From Apostichopus japonicus (lineage: Eukaryota > Echinodermata > Holothuroidea > Aspidochirotida > Stichopodidae), in contig NC_092564.1 of assembly GCF_037975245.1 (NCBI RefSeq), positions 17,004,984 to 17,068,983 on the forward strand: a stretch of DNA of 64,000 bases, read 5' to 3'. A program made the position numbers and the translations under genes. The notes beneath the pieces are model-generated. The model was not told the origin of the DNA. It was given only the letters and a program-made list of their open reading frames with translations, and searched no databases. Within the stretch, counting starts at the first letter, position 1. Every line of letters begins with the position of its first letter. Shown one piece after another: positions 1 to 13,014 of this stretch.

Positions 1-1690
1 TGTAACGTGTCATCCGTGCAATTTACTTTACTTTGTTAATTATTTACGTAAGATTTATGGCGTCATACATATTTTTACCATTCGATGGATATAAGGGGAT
101 TAGAAATATTTTAAATATCCTTTTTCTGTTTAATTGCACAGTAAAGTGCCTTAATAATAACTTCCAATCCTTCTGTGAACTATAAAGGAAAGGACGTATG
201 TCCATGGAAATATCACGTGACAACTTCCTGCTTAATTGATTATACTTAAGTCTCGTAGACTCCGTATCAACAACAACAACAGCAAAAATACATGTTGATT
301 GGTCCCAAAGGGTTTACCAAACTCACTAGTTTGATGTTTTATGGAGAATAAAGGTATATTATAAAAAAGTCAAATAGTTTATACGCCCTCCGACCTTAAT
401 TTCAAACGCCATGCTCTTTTCCAATGTACTTGACGATTCCATTCAATTCGGACGTTAATTTGTCGCCCAAAAACTCTTTATTACTCATTGTAAGTTTTGA
501 CAAACCCATGATTAAAAAAATTTTTTTTTTCTTCTTTCACGAATTTGAAATCTTAACGGCTGTTCCAATGTAAACATATGTATTGCTTCAGAACGATGGA
601 ACATTGCTGCAACCCTTCTCCCCCTCCCCCTCCTAAACACACACACAAGCACAACAGTTTCATTGTTTTCTTTAAATGAAAATACAGAAAAAGTCTGGAC
701 GTTTATATCTTGAAGGGAACAGGAAATAAATATCTACATATAAAGATCAATGTAGATAATTCCATAAAAGTCTAAATCTCTATCTAGATAATTAGTCGGT
801 AAACAAAATGGTCACATGTAAGCTTCACACGGTTTTATTGCGCAGTACATATGGTTCATCTGATCATAAATCTAACGGTTATTTATCACTACTGAATAGG
901 AATCAAATCAAACTTTGTTCGTCAGAAAAAACATATATATTCTTCATTATAGCTTGTAGTGGTTATCATTAATAACAGCCAGGACTCATTTGGGTAAATG
1001 GTAAATTTATTAGTAACCGTGACTAGTTTGAGAGTAACCTTATATGTTTTAGTAATAGACAATAAAATGTCATGTAATGAGAACTATATATAAGCTGCTC
1101 ATGTGAAAACAAGAGATTCGAAAAATACGACAAACACAGATAACGCAACAACCAGAACTACCTTGATTGCAATGAGTACACACAATATTGCTTGGGTGAG
1201 TCTGAGCACTTCATGTGTATCGAACCAAACAAAATTTCTTCGCCCTCCAATTCCCGTGGAAAAATATCAAATCGTCAAATCATCAAATCGTCAAATCATA
1301 CTTCAGTAATTTAAACAGTTATCAGGGACTTTATTGAAGCTTGTGGATCCGTGCAGTTGAAGTTTCCTTGTAAGCAATACAAGTCCCAGTACTCTTTTCT
1401 CGTAGACACATTTTTATATTAATAAATATAGTATATATGAAATATACCATATCATATACATATAGTGATGCAAAACCCAATCAACAGCTTAAATTACTAT
1501 TTTAATTTAAGATCAACGTTCACAATGACGTCACCAAAGCTTTGACATTGTTTATCAACTCCCTCCCTATGAACCGTTAATACCAGGTCTTTCGTTTTTA
1601 TCAACCATCTGTAAGTAGCTTTTAAACTGCACTATTATGATTATTTCGCGTCATTGTGACGTCATTATGAGGCGGTTGTTAATTCATAAC
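1..1690. other. Non-coding AT-rich stretch
   Basis: No recognisable exon, RNA gene or repeat was seen on either strand. Short open frames here have no family-like composition. A palindromic CRE (TGACGTCA-type) core lies near 1526 and another near 1665. If the luqin-type gene at 7.7 kb (minus strand) runs leftward, this stretch could hold its intron or later exons, but I could not identify any. Confidence 0.6.
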
Positions 1691-1723
1691 GAGGAGTGTT
1701 ATCTCAAGGAGTGTTAGCTCATA

Positions 1724-1960
1724 GGAGTGTTAACTCAGTGGTTAATGCCGGTGCCTTCCAATCATAAGGTCCCGAGTTCGAGTCACTCCAATATTAATGT
1801 ATGTCGTCCAGTTACAGAGTTGTTGACAATTGACAATTCATAATCATGGACGTTAAATATAAATGTAAGAGACTGCCTTCGGTCAGCTTGCGGCTTTGAT
1901 AAGCCAATGAGGCTTCTTTGCGAGTTCCTGCTCGCAGGAGGATCTAAAATACATACATAA
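1724..1960 (+). mobile_element. tRNA-derived SINE, copy 1
   Basis: The first 67 bases form a tRNA-like head. The 5' GGAGTG pairs with a 3' CACTCC acceptor arm, and GAGTTCGAGTC matches an RNA polymerase III B box. A body of about 170 bp follows, including a segment rich in GCTTGCGGCTTTGATAAGC, and the element ends in a TAAAATACATACAT-type tail. A nearly identical sequence lies at 53688-53925, which shows that it is dispersed. The opening GGAGTGTTANCTCA is repeated three times (about 1691, 1708 and 1724), as if the head had been partly duplicated. Confidence 0.8.
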
Positions 1961-4900
1961 TATATATACATAACGACACAGCTTTATCTGGTGACGTCAC
2001 TTCCGGTCTTGCCATCTTCACAATTGATTCAAGCAAGAGACAGAATCGCGACGACAGGTCTGTTACAGATGCTTTGTTAGGTTGTTGTTTTAAGCAAGTC
2101 ACTATATGTCACATACTTCCTATATAATGAGTAGTTTCTGTGGAACTCATTAGCCCATGAAACCTTTCCCCCAAGGGCTGCTTGTTGGGTTTAAACTCAC
2201 CTAAGGCTTCATTATGGATTTCTGAAACTAATTGTGATTTCTATGTAAGCCTGTTACTGTCATTGAAAATCAAAAAACCCAAAAAACAGAAAAGGTTACA
2301 TGTTTTTCTTCAACTAATTGGTACGTAGGCCTACTGTTCATCGCATTAAAATGGATTTATATTACGTAATTGTTTTTAAGAACTAAAGATCTGTGATATA
2401 GATGTTAGGAACATAAATTCGATTGTGTTATTTATTGTATTGAAAAGAAGCGAGCATCACAATAAATCAAAAAGAAGAAAAATAAGACCAAAAAACCCCC
2501 ATTAAGTACATGTTGCTAGAGAGATATTACATGTCAAGTTATTTCTCAATATAATAATTTGGTGACAGACAATAAAATGCTTATCCTGAAGAGAAAAATA
2601 TTCCACACTATTAGTCGAGACCCCATCTCAATATATTGTCCCTAATACAAATATAATTGATTGTGCATGACTTTAACTTTCATTTTTATTTGATTGGCTG
2701 AACCCTCCCCACCCCCCCCCCTTCATGGGGGAAGAGTAATGCAGCGTGTGATCTGTGATGTCATTCGTGTGAATATATTTCCAAAAGGTAATTATATTCT
2801 CCTTGTTGTTTTATCTTTGAAACCAGATACGTTTGAGTTGTTTGTTTATCTGTCAATGCTCTGTTAATATTAAGAATTTCATCCTAAATGCAACTATTTT
2901 CGTAAAACTGAGAAGAAATATTTTTGCTCATGATGTAAATAACTATCATATTAGAAAATATAGCAGAAAGACATTTTCGTCTCAATTGCCGTGATGACAT
3001 TATTCATTCTGCTGATGCTAATAGCTTTCACAAATTATCCGCATATTTGAAAGATTCATATATTTGCGGTACAAAGTGTATATGATGAATTGGCTTTGAC
3101 CTTAATATGCAGAAGTATTTTTGCCTTGTCCCCAAACTCCAACCAGTGCTCGTACCCTCCCCACCCGCTGCTTACCTTTTTCATTGATATCATACAAGGT
3201 TTGCATTCAATAATAGTGTACATCCTATCAATTAGAAATATATGCCTCCATATATCTCGTAACGAGAAATAAATTATCACCAGTTCCACTGACTCACGTT
3301 TATGCGAATTCGGCCTTATGACTTACTCTTTTTTTATAACTGAGTCAAATACACATTTTATCATTTGAAATTGGTAGAAGAATTCAATTGAAGTGAATAC
3401 AAAATATTCCTACTATTTTCATTATAAGTTACATACAGGAAGTTTATTTATTTATTTCTTATTATTTTTTTATTACTATAAATTACCGTCCGCGATGTAT
3501 TTATAATCCCTTATTGAACCTGATCTCTGCTGAGTAATCCTAGGTCACAAACTTAATCCTTCTGCGCTTTCATCAAAAGTAACCTCTGACTGTAATGTGT
3601 TCAAGTAAAGTTAATTTCTCGGTAATTAATCAGTCTTTCTAATCTCTATTATATCGTCCCAGGCTGTTATACTTGATTCGTTTCCCTCTCATATACTACG
3701 TTGACAAAAATGTTGGAATAAAAGAAATTCAGGGAAAAATATGGATCAGCAACTCAAATTTAATGTAGGTTAATAGAACGATTAAACTTTAAAAATTGAA
3801 CTATTCAAACGATCAAGTATTCCACTCACGCCTACAAACGGGCACACACGCACGCGGGCACGCAAGCACGCAAGCACCGTCAGGCACACAGTCACGCATG
3901 CACGAATATAGTCTGCATTAATCTGATGTATGCAGTATTCTTTGGTTGTTTCGTTTTACTCTACATAATAAACGTTCGTATGTATACTTAAATGTTTCCT
4001 GTGTATTTGCTTATGTATGTGACACCAAGACAAACATATACAACAAGCACAAGCATATATGTATTAGCAATGTTGTTTTAAGTGTTTCGAACCTTCAAAC
4101 AATAGAGAAGATTAATCTTATCTGCATAAAACTAAAACGTTAGTAACAGCCTTATATGGGATGCAATAACCCTACTGTTTTAATATACGTATTGATCAGT
4201 ATTTTATTGCGATCAAACCTGAATAAAGTTAATCTTACAGAAAAAATTCAACTTCTAAACCACCTCCCCCTGCCCATGCCCCCACCCCCTACTCAAGAAA
4301 TAAATAGATTGGTGTCTTATAAGGGAGGTTGTATACATTTATTCTAAGATTAGCTTTCTTATTTCAAAATATAACCCCTTAGAATTAAATCGATCGAAAA
4401 CTGACTTCCATCTTTCCTCTCACTAAACCCTATTCCTCTATAGTAAACGCTTTGCATAATATGGTAGCAAAATCGTGATTATGCATCTGTAATAACTAAT
4501 CAAGCTGTCAAGGTGTCTGTTTTAGAAAGATTTGCATCTTAATCTTGTGTACCTGATACAATGAGCTATCAGTTATCATATAGCTATTCTAATTTCTCCG
4601 GGAGATAAACTGTCCTTGATATTTGCTTCATTATTTATACGTTAAATAAGTCATCAATCCGAAATGTGAATTTTGTATCAGGGCGCGCAGTACTTTTTAG
4701 GTTTTACTATACGGACGCTGTTTTAAGTTGCAATTCCTATTGAACTTGCCGCAATTTTGTGGCATCGTGCTCGGCCGATAAACGATATACAATAGAGTAA
4801 CTGAAACATCATTTATTCATTTTTGTGTGTGTATGAAATCGTACTAGTAATATCGACAGAAGCTGCACAGATTTCAAATATAAGCTCAAAATAATACATT

Positions 4901-7500
4901 AAATTTACTGGGTGGACTCGCAGGTTTGTAAAACTTACGTTTACTTGAGAGCAGCTAAATGGTTGGAGACAGGATTTTGAAATGGTATATTTAAGTATGA
5001 AGCGAATATTTCATGGCAAGGTTCATCTTTGAAAACCCGAGTTAAAACCTCACGCCAAAAAGTAGCATGAAGCCTAAACTCTTTCGGCTCCTATACTTCA
5101 ACATATAGGAACGATTTAAACGTGAAATTAGATTGTATCTTCAAAATAACAATATTCATCATCCCGAACCTTATATTCAAAATTTTCAAGACCTTATTGT
5201 GAAGGTCTCTAACATCGATAAATTAACTAAATTTAATGGCATCAATTTTTCACCAGTTAATTGAGTTTCGCAGGGATTATTTCCCCTTTCGTAATCATAT
5301 ATAGAGCTAGTACCATATCGTTGTGATCATGGCAGCATTTTCGTTTAAGAGTGATCTTAAAAAGACAACAACAAAAATGCTTCTTATTTTACACTGTTCA
5401 AGATTTTCCGGTTCAAGTAATCAAGCCATTTGTGTTGCTTTGGCATTTGGTATGTATAACATTACCGTTTAACAAGTTTAATGATGGTTTAATGAAATCA
5501 TTAAGTAATCAATTTTTAGAATAAAAAGAAAAATTGAAAACAAAGGGAAACAGGAAAATAGGTAGTCTTATTGTATGATGAATAGCATATTTGAATCAGT
5601 TGTGTTATAGCTGTGATATAAAAAATGGCGCCATCAGTCTCCCGGGAAGGAACCGTTATATGTGACGAGCACTGAATATATATGTATGGCTGACCCTTTG
5701 GTCCATTGACGAAATTATCCACACACAAAAAACACTAGTGACGCCATAAAATGTATTATATCCCCATTTTAGACATTCGTTCATAAGAACACGACAGAAG
5801 TTTATCTTGCTTCATACCAACGAAATGAAAAGTCAATATGTCGTCTTCAATGGTACAATCACTTGGGAACTTAGCTTACCATAAAATTATCGGAGAGTCG
5901 TTTATGTATATAACACTAGGCCTGCATACTCCTGATATAAAAATGTGGTAGGCTTAATGGAAATCAACTGTTTATCAAACCATGGCTGTATAACTCTTAA
6001 GAAGATTGGGGAGTGAAGAGAGATCATTCGAGACTTCACAATATGTCAACCTATATGCTTGTTATTGTTAGATTTAATGGGCCATAAGAAACTTCAAAAG
6101 TGGCTAAGTCTGTAACCTTATGACAAATGGGACATTTGTGAAAGAAAAGTCATTGGAGAAATTTGATATAATATATAATAAAATATGATAAAAACACAAA
6201 TGTGTGTTCTTAATTCTGTAACGTTTTCTAAATCACGTAAATCACACACATATACACACACTAATATATACACAAACAAACAAACCACTGTATAGCTGGG
6301 GAAGAAGGGGTGGGTATAAGGGGACGGAATATAATTAATGATGAAATTTCATCAGAGTTTTATTATTCAAAATTGCTATAATAAAATGCATCTTCCTGTT
6401 TACTCCTAAAAATGGCACAAATTTTGTGCACCATATTCGAGAGAATTTTTCTGTTTAACCATCTGATTATTTATAGGAGTGGTTGTTCTTATTAATAAGC
6501 CCAAACGATTTGCAGTATAGGAATTTGATGTTGGATTGGTTTTAGGATGCATATGGCCTAATTGCTTTTTAGGTCAAATTGACAAAGAGCTTATGATGAA
6601 ATATCAGTGAAAGAAAGCGATTAAAAAAACTATTGTTTACTGTGATGTAGATGATGCGATCACATGAGTCTAACGAAATTGACAGAAAAAAACAGAGTCT
6701 GATATTATCTTTGGGCAAGTGAAGACAAGGTACATTGCACCTTTGTAACTTAAGCTTCTACGGTGTGTCATCAGGCAGACCACGAGAAGAAACGTAATGT
6801 TTGAAAATGAAATTTAATGCTAAAATGAGTGAATCTAACGGTAGACTTGTCGAAGTTTGAAACTGTCTGACAGAATAATTGATTGTTCGGGAAGAGGGCT
6901 ATATCATACTTCATAGATCAGTGATCTATATTTTAAGAGAAATAGTTAAGCAAGCCTCGTTTTCCTTCTAAGTATAACGCGCACTTGATCAAAAAATGTC
7001 CGATTTGGACTCAATTTGACTGCAATCGAATTGTTTTGCTAGCATAATTTTAGTGCAAACTTGCCATCACAATTTGCTCATTGTGATTCGATTTTCAATG
7101 TAAGAAAACCCTTCTACAGAAAGATGGACGGTAATACGTCGATAAATATGATATGATTGATTTTTCAATGGACAGTAATGTGAATATAAATGAGGAAATT
7201 TAACTGAAACCACGTGACCCCCCCCCCACCACCCGCCTCTACCTCCCTTTGCATATTCGAAGTCAATCGACTTTTTCTTATTCTTCGTAAAAAGTCGAAA
7301 TTAGCCGAAATAGTTAGCCCAAAGCATTCAACGAAAATATTTAATGATAGGTCTATGGGCCAGGCCTTAATGTGTGTCCGTGTGTGTTTTTTATTCTGGA
7401 AAAAAAGTTAAGTTTTTCGAAAATTTGTTAGCATTAATATTTGCACTTAGCCAACAATTTCAATATCTTGCAATATATGTTCTATCAAAGTATCTACAAA
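1961..7500. other. Non-coding stretch downstream of the luqin-type exon
   Basis: AT-rich DNA with homopolymer C/G tracts (about 2705-2725, 7208-7220) and a short CA/CG-rich patch (3838-3905). The minus strand was inspected for a second luqin-type exon, meaning a phase-1 acceptor followed by an open frame with a cysteine pair. None was convincing. A strong-looking acceptor just left of 7396 would lead straight to a stop. Confidence 0.5.
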
Positions 7501-7561
7501 GAGCCAAATCAAACTTTCAAAATGATTCCGAAAAACCAAGAACAAACGAAATGAACGTTAC

Positions 7562-7730
7562 CTGTGTCGTCGTAGAATCTTTTTCCCCATCTCATAAACT
7601 TATATGGTTTTCTCTTTCTGCTTGCTTCCATCGATTCTGACGCCGTTGAAGGAAGAAAGAATGTGCCGAGAAGGAGGACGACAAAACAACAGCAAAATAT
7701 ATTTCTTAGTTGGCATTTTGACACAGCCAT
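7562..7730 (-). CDS. Luqin-type neuropeptide precursor, first coding exon (partial gene)
   Basis: This exon encodes the N-terminal 56 residues of a secreted neuropeptide precursor. It starts at the minus-strand ATG at 7730-7728. Residues 1-10 are polar with a lysine. Residues 11-27 are a strongly hydrophobic core (Ile-Phe, a triple Cys, then Val/Leu/Phe), followed by a small-residue signal-cleavage zone (STASES). Residues 38-40 are RKR, 41-48 are KPYKFMRW, 49 is the amidation Gly and 50-51 are KR. The predicted product is therefore KPYKFMRW-amide. Ambulacrarian luqins end in KFMRW-amide, and I recall this exact octapeptide from sea cucumbers. Secreted luqin acts on a G-protein-coupled receptor. 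After FYDDT the frame reaches a good CAG|GTAACG donor at 7561-7560, leaving phase 1. Luqin precursors normally continue into a C-terminal region with two cysteines. That exon was not located and may lie left of the window. Confidence 0.85.
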
Positions 7731-8476
7731 CCCTGCCGAGTGAGTTATTTCTTTCGAAAGATGAAATAAACCTCTCAAAGCCGTCTATGACAATGCTTCT
7801 TCTTCTTCTCCTTCTACACTTCGATCTGCTTTTTACTTTGATTCAAGTTTCGTTTCTTCAAGATTCGATTACCTCAATTTCTTCGCTCGGTGATATAAAA
7901 ATCCTCCTACAGTTTTATTTTGCCTTTTCGATTGTAACTCTCTTTTTCTCCAGCTGTTCGCGATTTCTACCCGTTTGCTTCTCCCTCTCTCGATCTTTCC
8001 CCCTTTTTTTCTTTTCTAAATCAAGCAGGACCTAATCTTGGAATTCCTCTTTTTTGGGGTAATGAAGAAATCTGTCCTTCTTTGTGTATTCTTTGTTGCA
8101 GTCTTTTTTTCCTCTCCAATAAACGTCCGCTTTATATTTAATTCAGCTTTTGTATCATAACTGGATACTGTAATGTCCCCCTTATCTGTAATTCTATAGG
8201 CTGACTGTATTAGTTCGTCCAACCAATCAGAATCATCGTATAAGGCATGTCAGTCGTTTTCCCTCTTTATAGTTTACTTTTCTAGGTATCTGCTCGTAAG
8301 AGCACCAACACATACATAGTGGGCGTATAAAAGCCAAGTTTTCTGACGTGAGGTGAGCTCTAATGATAAATTAACGTATCCCCAAAAGGATGGCTGGGCT
8401 AAAGACAATAAAACAATAAGAAATTGGGAGTAAATGAACTTGATAAACTTACGCAACAGTGTCAATTTTAGTTGTG

Positions 8477-8484
8477 TGACGTCA
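8477..8484. promoter_or_regulatory. CRE palindrome TGACGTCA
   Basis: A perfect 8-bp cAMP-response element palindrome about 750 bp upstream of the luqin-type start codon (the gene reads leftward). CREB/ATF proteins bind this sequence. Function here is inferred from position only. Confidence 0.45.
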
Positions 8485-8621
8485 CGCATTGAAATGTATG
8501 AAGATTTTCATCCCCTCCCTATTAAATAATTTGCTACCTTGAATCATTGGCTCAGGACATGCGGAAGTTAAATAATAAATTGTTATACGCGTTTCCTGTT
8601 CCACTTCGGTTGCTTCCTCCT

Positions 8622-8675
8622 TATTCACACGTATTCACACGTGTTCACACGTGTACATGACGTCATCACATGTGG
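8622..8675. promoter_or_regulatory. Composite E-box and CRE cluster
   Basis: Three 10-bp near-repeats of TTCACACGTN run into a perfect CRE palindrome (TGACGTCA, 8658-8665) and then a CACATGTG E-box. Two perfect CACGTG E-boxes lie at 8638-8643 and 8648-8653, one helical turn apart. The cluster is about 0.9 kb upstream of the luqin-type exon, so it is a candidate enhancer or promoter module for it. The neighbouring gene is known only from its coding exon, so the true transcription start is unknown. Confidence 0.45.
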
Positions 8676-9017
8676 TCTATATTTAGGTTACTTTTGGCTA
8701 AAAAATGTGGCCCAGGAAACTAGGGGATGGGAGAAAGTTCGAATCAAGTTCTTCATACATGCATCGTTAAAGGTCGAAAACGTAAGCTGCGTGAGTACGG
8801 TATGTGTTTTATTAGATTTGGGAGGGTGATCCAGATAGCGGACAACGTGACATTAATTGGGAAATGAACAATATTCCTCGCTGTTAGGTTGAACTTATCC
8901 CCATCTCGATATCTTATTCCTAACTAGTCAAGATGTCGTCGATTGAATGAAACTTAATTTTGTGTATGACTGGCTAATCGTTCCGATTCTTCCTTGCGTG
9001 TAAATGTACGTGATATT

Positions 9018-9025
9018 TGACGTCA
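9018..9025. promoter_or_regulatory. CRE palindrome TGACGTCA
   Basis: Third perfect CRE palindrome within about 1.3 kb upstream of the luqin-type exon. A regulatory role is inferred from its clustering with the sites at 8477 and 8658. Confidence 0.35.
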
Positions 9026-9634
9026 TAACGGCAAATATTCTTCCAAAGATTTACTTTTTTTATATTCTTCTTTGACTTATGATGGAAACCTGATATATTT
9101 GCTGTGGCTGTCGATCATCTCAAAGTGTTATTAGGTGTTATAAGGATGTTGCCGTGATCGTATATTATTTAATTACGCAATCAACTTTAGCCACCGGAAT
9201 ATTGAAAATTGTAGTAAATTGATAGTAATTTAACACTTCTCGAGAAACGTTTTTGAATTGTTCACATATGGATGTATAAATTCGACAATTTGTGACAAAA
9301 TGACATGATATTTCTATTCGATTAACTGATCATTTCGTTATAAAATGTTAAAATGATGAATAGTAAAAGTGCGTAATGAATCAATTTACTAATTTTTACA
9401 TGAGTAAGTCATCATGTTGCATTTGAAAACAAACTGTTGGATTATATAATACATATGAAAAGAATAGCTCGGAATTTATTTGCAAAAATGTAAAAATATC
9501 AAATTGAGATAAAGTATCGTCAATTTACGGGGTTCTTTCCTGTGGTGCTTTAGTTTATGCAGCAAGGTTTCTTTTGCAAAAGAATAGTCACAGATTTTGG
9601 TGACCTGTTGACATTTCAACTTTCAATGAATGAC

Positions 9635-10935
9635 GAATAAATAGAGGAATGAACGAATGAATGAATCAACGAGTCAACGAATCAACGAATCAAGGAATCA
9701 ACGAATGAATGTATGTATATGAACGTATGATCGAATGTATGACTCATTGAACGAGCAATGAAAGGTTCAATGAATGAATGATTAAATGAATGCATTAAAC
9801 AATAAATGAATCAATGTTTTAAGGAATCAATGAATGGCTGATTGACTGAAGTAACGAATGATTCAATGATTGATTCATTGAATGATACATTGAAGGATTC
9901 AATGAATGAATGACTTAATGAATGCATGAATGAATCAATGTTTTAATGAATAAATGACTGAATGCATGAATGAATGACTCAATGAATGATTCGTTGAATG
10001 ATACAATAAATAATTTAATGAATGTATGAAACAATCAATTATTTGAGTGAATGAACGAATGAATGACTGATTGACTGAATTAACGAATGATCCAATGATT
10101 GATTCATTGAAAAATACAATGAAGGATTCAATGAATGAATGATTAAATGAATGCATTAAACAATAAATGAATCAATGTTTTAAGGAATCAATGAATGGCT
10201 GATTGACTGAAGTAACGAATGATTCAATGATTGATTCATTGAATGATACAATGAAGGATTCAATGAATGAATGACTTAATGAATGAATGCATGAATGAAT
10301 CAATGTTTTAATGAATAAGTGACTGAATGAATGACTGAATGACTCAACGAATGATTCGTTGAATGACACAATAAATAATTTAATGAATGTATGAAACAAT
10401 CAATTATTTGAGTGAATGCACGAATGAATGACTGATTGACTGAAATAACGAATGATCCAATGATTGATTCATTGAATAATACAATGAAGGATTCAATGAA
10501 TGAATGAATGCATGAATGAATCAATGTTTTAATGAATGATTGAATGACTGAATGAATGACTCAATGAATGATTCGTTGAATGATACAATGAATGATCTAA
10601 TGAATATGTGAATAAATCAATGTTTGAGTGAATGCACGAATTAATTACTGATTGACTGAATGAATGAGTGAATGAATGAATGAGTAAATGAATGTATGGG
10701 TGATTCAATGAATGATTCAATGAATGAAGGACCTAATGAATGCATGAATGAATAAATGTTTTAATGAATCAATGATTGAATGAATGACTGAATGAATGAA
10801 TGATTCAATGAATGATTGACTGAATGAATGGTTAATGAATGATTGATTGAATGAATGAATGATTCAATGAATGGATCATTGCATAAATGAATAAGGGAAT
10901 GACTGAATGGATGGATGGGTGGATGGATGGATGAC
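9635..10935. repeat. TGAATGAATG-type satellite with higher-order structure
   Basis: About 1.3 kb made almost entirely of 4-bp GAAT/TGAA/TGAC variants (AATGAATGATTCAATGAATG and similar). A larger period is superimposed: the segment containing ATGTTTTAAGGAATCAATG at about 9815 recurs at about 10176, and AATGTATGAAACAATC at 10021 recurs at 10385. That gives a higher-order period of about 361-364 bp. Several His/Ser-rich minus-strand open frames are by-products of the repeat and are not genes. Confidence 0.9.
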
Positions 10936-10939
10936 TCAT

Positions 10940-13000
10940 CACTGTTGTGTTTTCACTTACTGGTATATCTACCATCTTATGTGATAATAAATAAGTCAAA
11001 TGCAAGTGTACAACGTCTTTCACTCTTTTCCCTTGGATCTTTCACTTGTCAAGTTGTTGGAATAAATTAGACTACGTCTATGTAATGATCAAACTTACGT
11101 ATAAACCTCCTCGTATAGCGAAGTTCTTGGAGATAAACTAGTAACCTCGAATTTCCAAATCGTGCTTGTGAAAAAATTAGCAGCTGTTGCAATTTATACA
11201 GTTAACCTCAGTGAATATGCGCACATCACAGTAAACCATACACTGAGTTCATTTAAAGGAAAGCAAAGTCTTGTGTTCTATAGGCTTGCGTTTTTGTTTG
11301 TGATAAAATTTGCTGCTGACGCTATGTTTCAATTACTTGTTTTTTATTCGCTTTAGTTTAGATTTGCAAAGCAGGAATAGCTTTATTCGGAGTAGCCTTT
11401 GTTTTTATTATGTACGGTACATGCTATCCAAATTTCCACAAACTAGATGCACAATAACACCAATCCGGGAAAGAAAACCAAATGAAAAGAATGAAAACTG
11501 AACATGTATTTTCTAGTAATACGTGATAGTTGTTTGGTACCGTTTCATGGCACCATTAAATAGCTGAAAGTGTCCGAATACTGAGGTTTTTTTCCCCGTT
11601 TGATTGTTCACTTTTTTGTTCTTTTTTTTTTGCAACAATAGTCACGTTAACTATAATTCTACGATATTAGAATCAACTTCGCTTTTTCTTTAAAAAAAGA
11701 AGAAGAAATTTGGTTGTCTCTGACTGTATAGGCTACTGTGAAATCTAAACGTATTCATCCGCAAAATGTATCCTGATTCACAATTTAGTTCAACTTGGTG
11801 TTCCATGGAAGGAATGCATACATATTACGTAGATTTTGTATAGGTATAGTTTTACATGAGAGGTACAGTCCATGGATGCAAGAGTAAACGGTCTCTCGTA
11901 AATTGGCAGAATCGATCAGCAAGCATTGTTCTACCTTAGGGATGATAAGAAAATTCATCAAAACTTTTACATCTTATTATATTACCGTATGAAATGATTT
12001 GATTACAAAGAGGCCTTTATACGACATATAGGAAGAAAATGAACCTTGGACAAGACATGATAACCTCAGCTCAGGTCATAACATCGCGGGTGTTATTAGT
12101 ATGGATGGTGAACGAGAATGTGAAGAGATATATAGGAAAACTGTGGAGTGTTAACATGGGATATCTCAGGTATAGGTTATTTCGTCAATACGAGTATCTA
12201 TACATTTGTGCACATCTTCTTATACATGATATGCAGGCCGTGTTTCCCTTCGAAATATTTAAACTGTTTCAAATTTCGTTGGGTATTTATAGCTATAATT
12301 ACAATAATGTAAGAAATCATAATAAAAGGCGTATTTCAGGGCATAAGACCTGCTGATGACGTCATAGTTCTTTATTTCAAATTTACATGTTAATGTTAAT
12401 GGGGACGCGAATCCAACCATTTATCTTTGGCTTATGTGACAGAGACCTTTGGAACGAACCAAAGGAAAATCTTCTACATTTTGGGAGATATATCTTAGCT
12501 TAAAAATCCGGTCTGGGAGCTGTCGTTTTGTAAACCTGTGATGTCATAGTGACACTATGATCTGAGACCTCCTGTTTCTCTCTTTTATGTGAACTTCATG
12601 TTTTCAAGGCAGAGGGTTAATATTGTTGACCCTGCTCGCGGCGAGGGAGGAAGGGGGTGGGGGTTGTCTCGCCAGAAACTCCAGGTTTATTCTAGGGGTA
12701 TAAATAATGCTGTAACTGAGGTCTACACGCAATAATATGCTAATAACTACTTTGTTTTGTGGGATTGAAAAGGGTATCGGGAGAGGGGGGGGAGGGGTGG
12801 AGGGGGGGGGGTCGAAGTTGGCGCATGATATGGATTTAGACTGTTAATTTATTTGCAGTTTAAATCTTATCGATCTTCCGGTAAATTCTAACATATTGAA
12901 ATGGTATTTTGACGCTCTGCCTGAATCCCCTTCCTTCCCAAAAATAAAAGAAAAACGAAAAGGATAACAAAACATTATCTTCATTAATTAACAAAAGCTA
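10940..13000. other. Non-coding stretch with one dispersed-repeat fragment
   Basis: No recognisable exon. Positions 12410-12560 resemble 38735-38862 (see that entry). GA/GGGG-rich tracts lie near 12640-12660 and 12780-12812. An open frame at 12039-12356 has no family-like features. Confidence 0.55.
12410..12560 (+). repeat. Dispersed repeat fragment, copy 1
   Basis: A segment with TATGNGACAGAGA, GGGAGATAT and GGTCTGGGAGCTGTC spaced as in 38735-38862. The two are clearly related but diverged. Family unknown. Confidence 0.55.
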
Positions 13001-13014
13001 ACTAATATCAGGAG

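Noticed and set aside
1724..1790. Possible functional tRNA gene
   Set aside because: Only 67 nt, a non-standard anticodon arm, and the same body follows at 53688. SINE head.
3056..3289. Minus-strand frame with CxxC as a possible exon
   Set aside because: No acceptor in the right phase and no resemblance to a luqin C-terminus or any family I know.
7391..7562. Second luqin-type exon using the acceptor at about 7396
   Set aside because: The acceptor looks good, but the phase-1 reading gives one residue then a stop, with no cysteine pair. Kept only as a remote possibility.
9935..11023. Series of His-Ser-Phe-rich minus-strand frames
   Set aside because: All are readings of the TGAATGAATG satellite.
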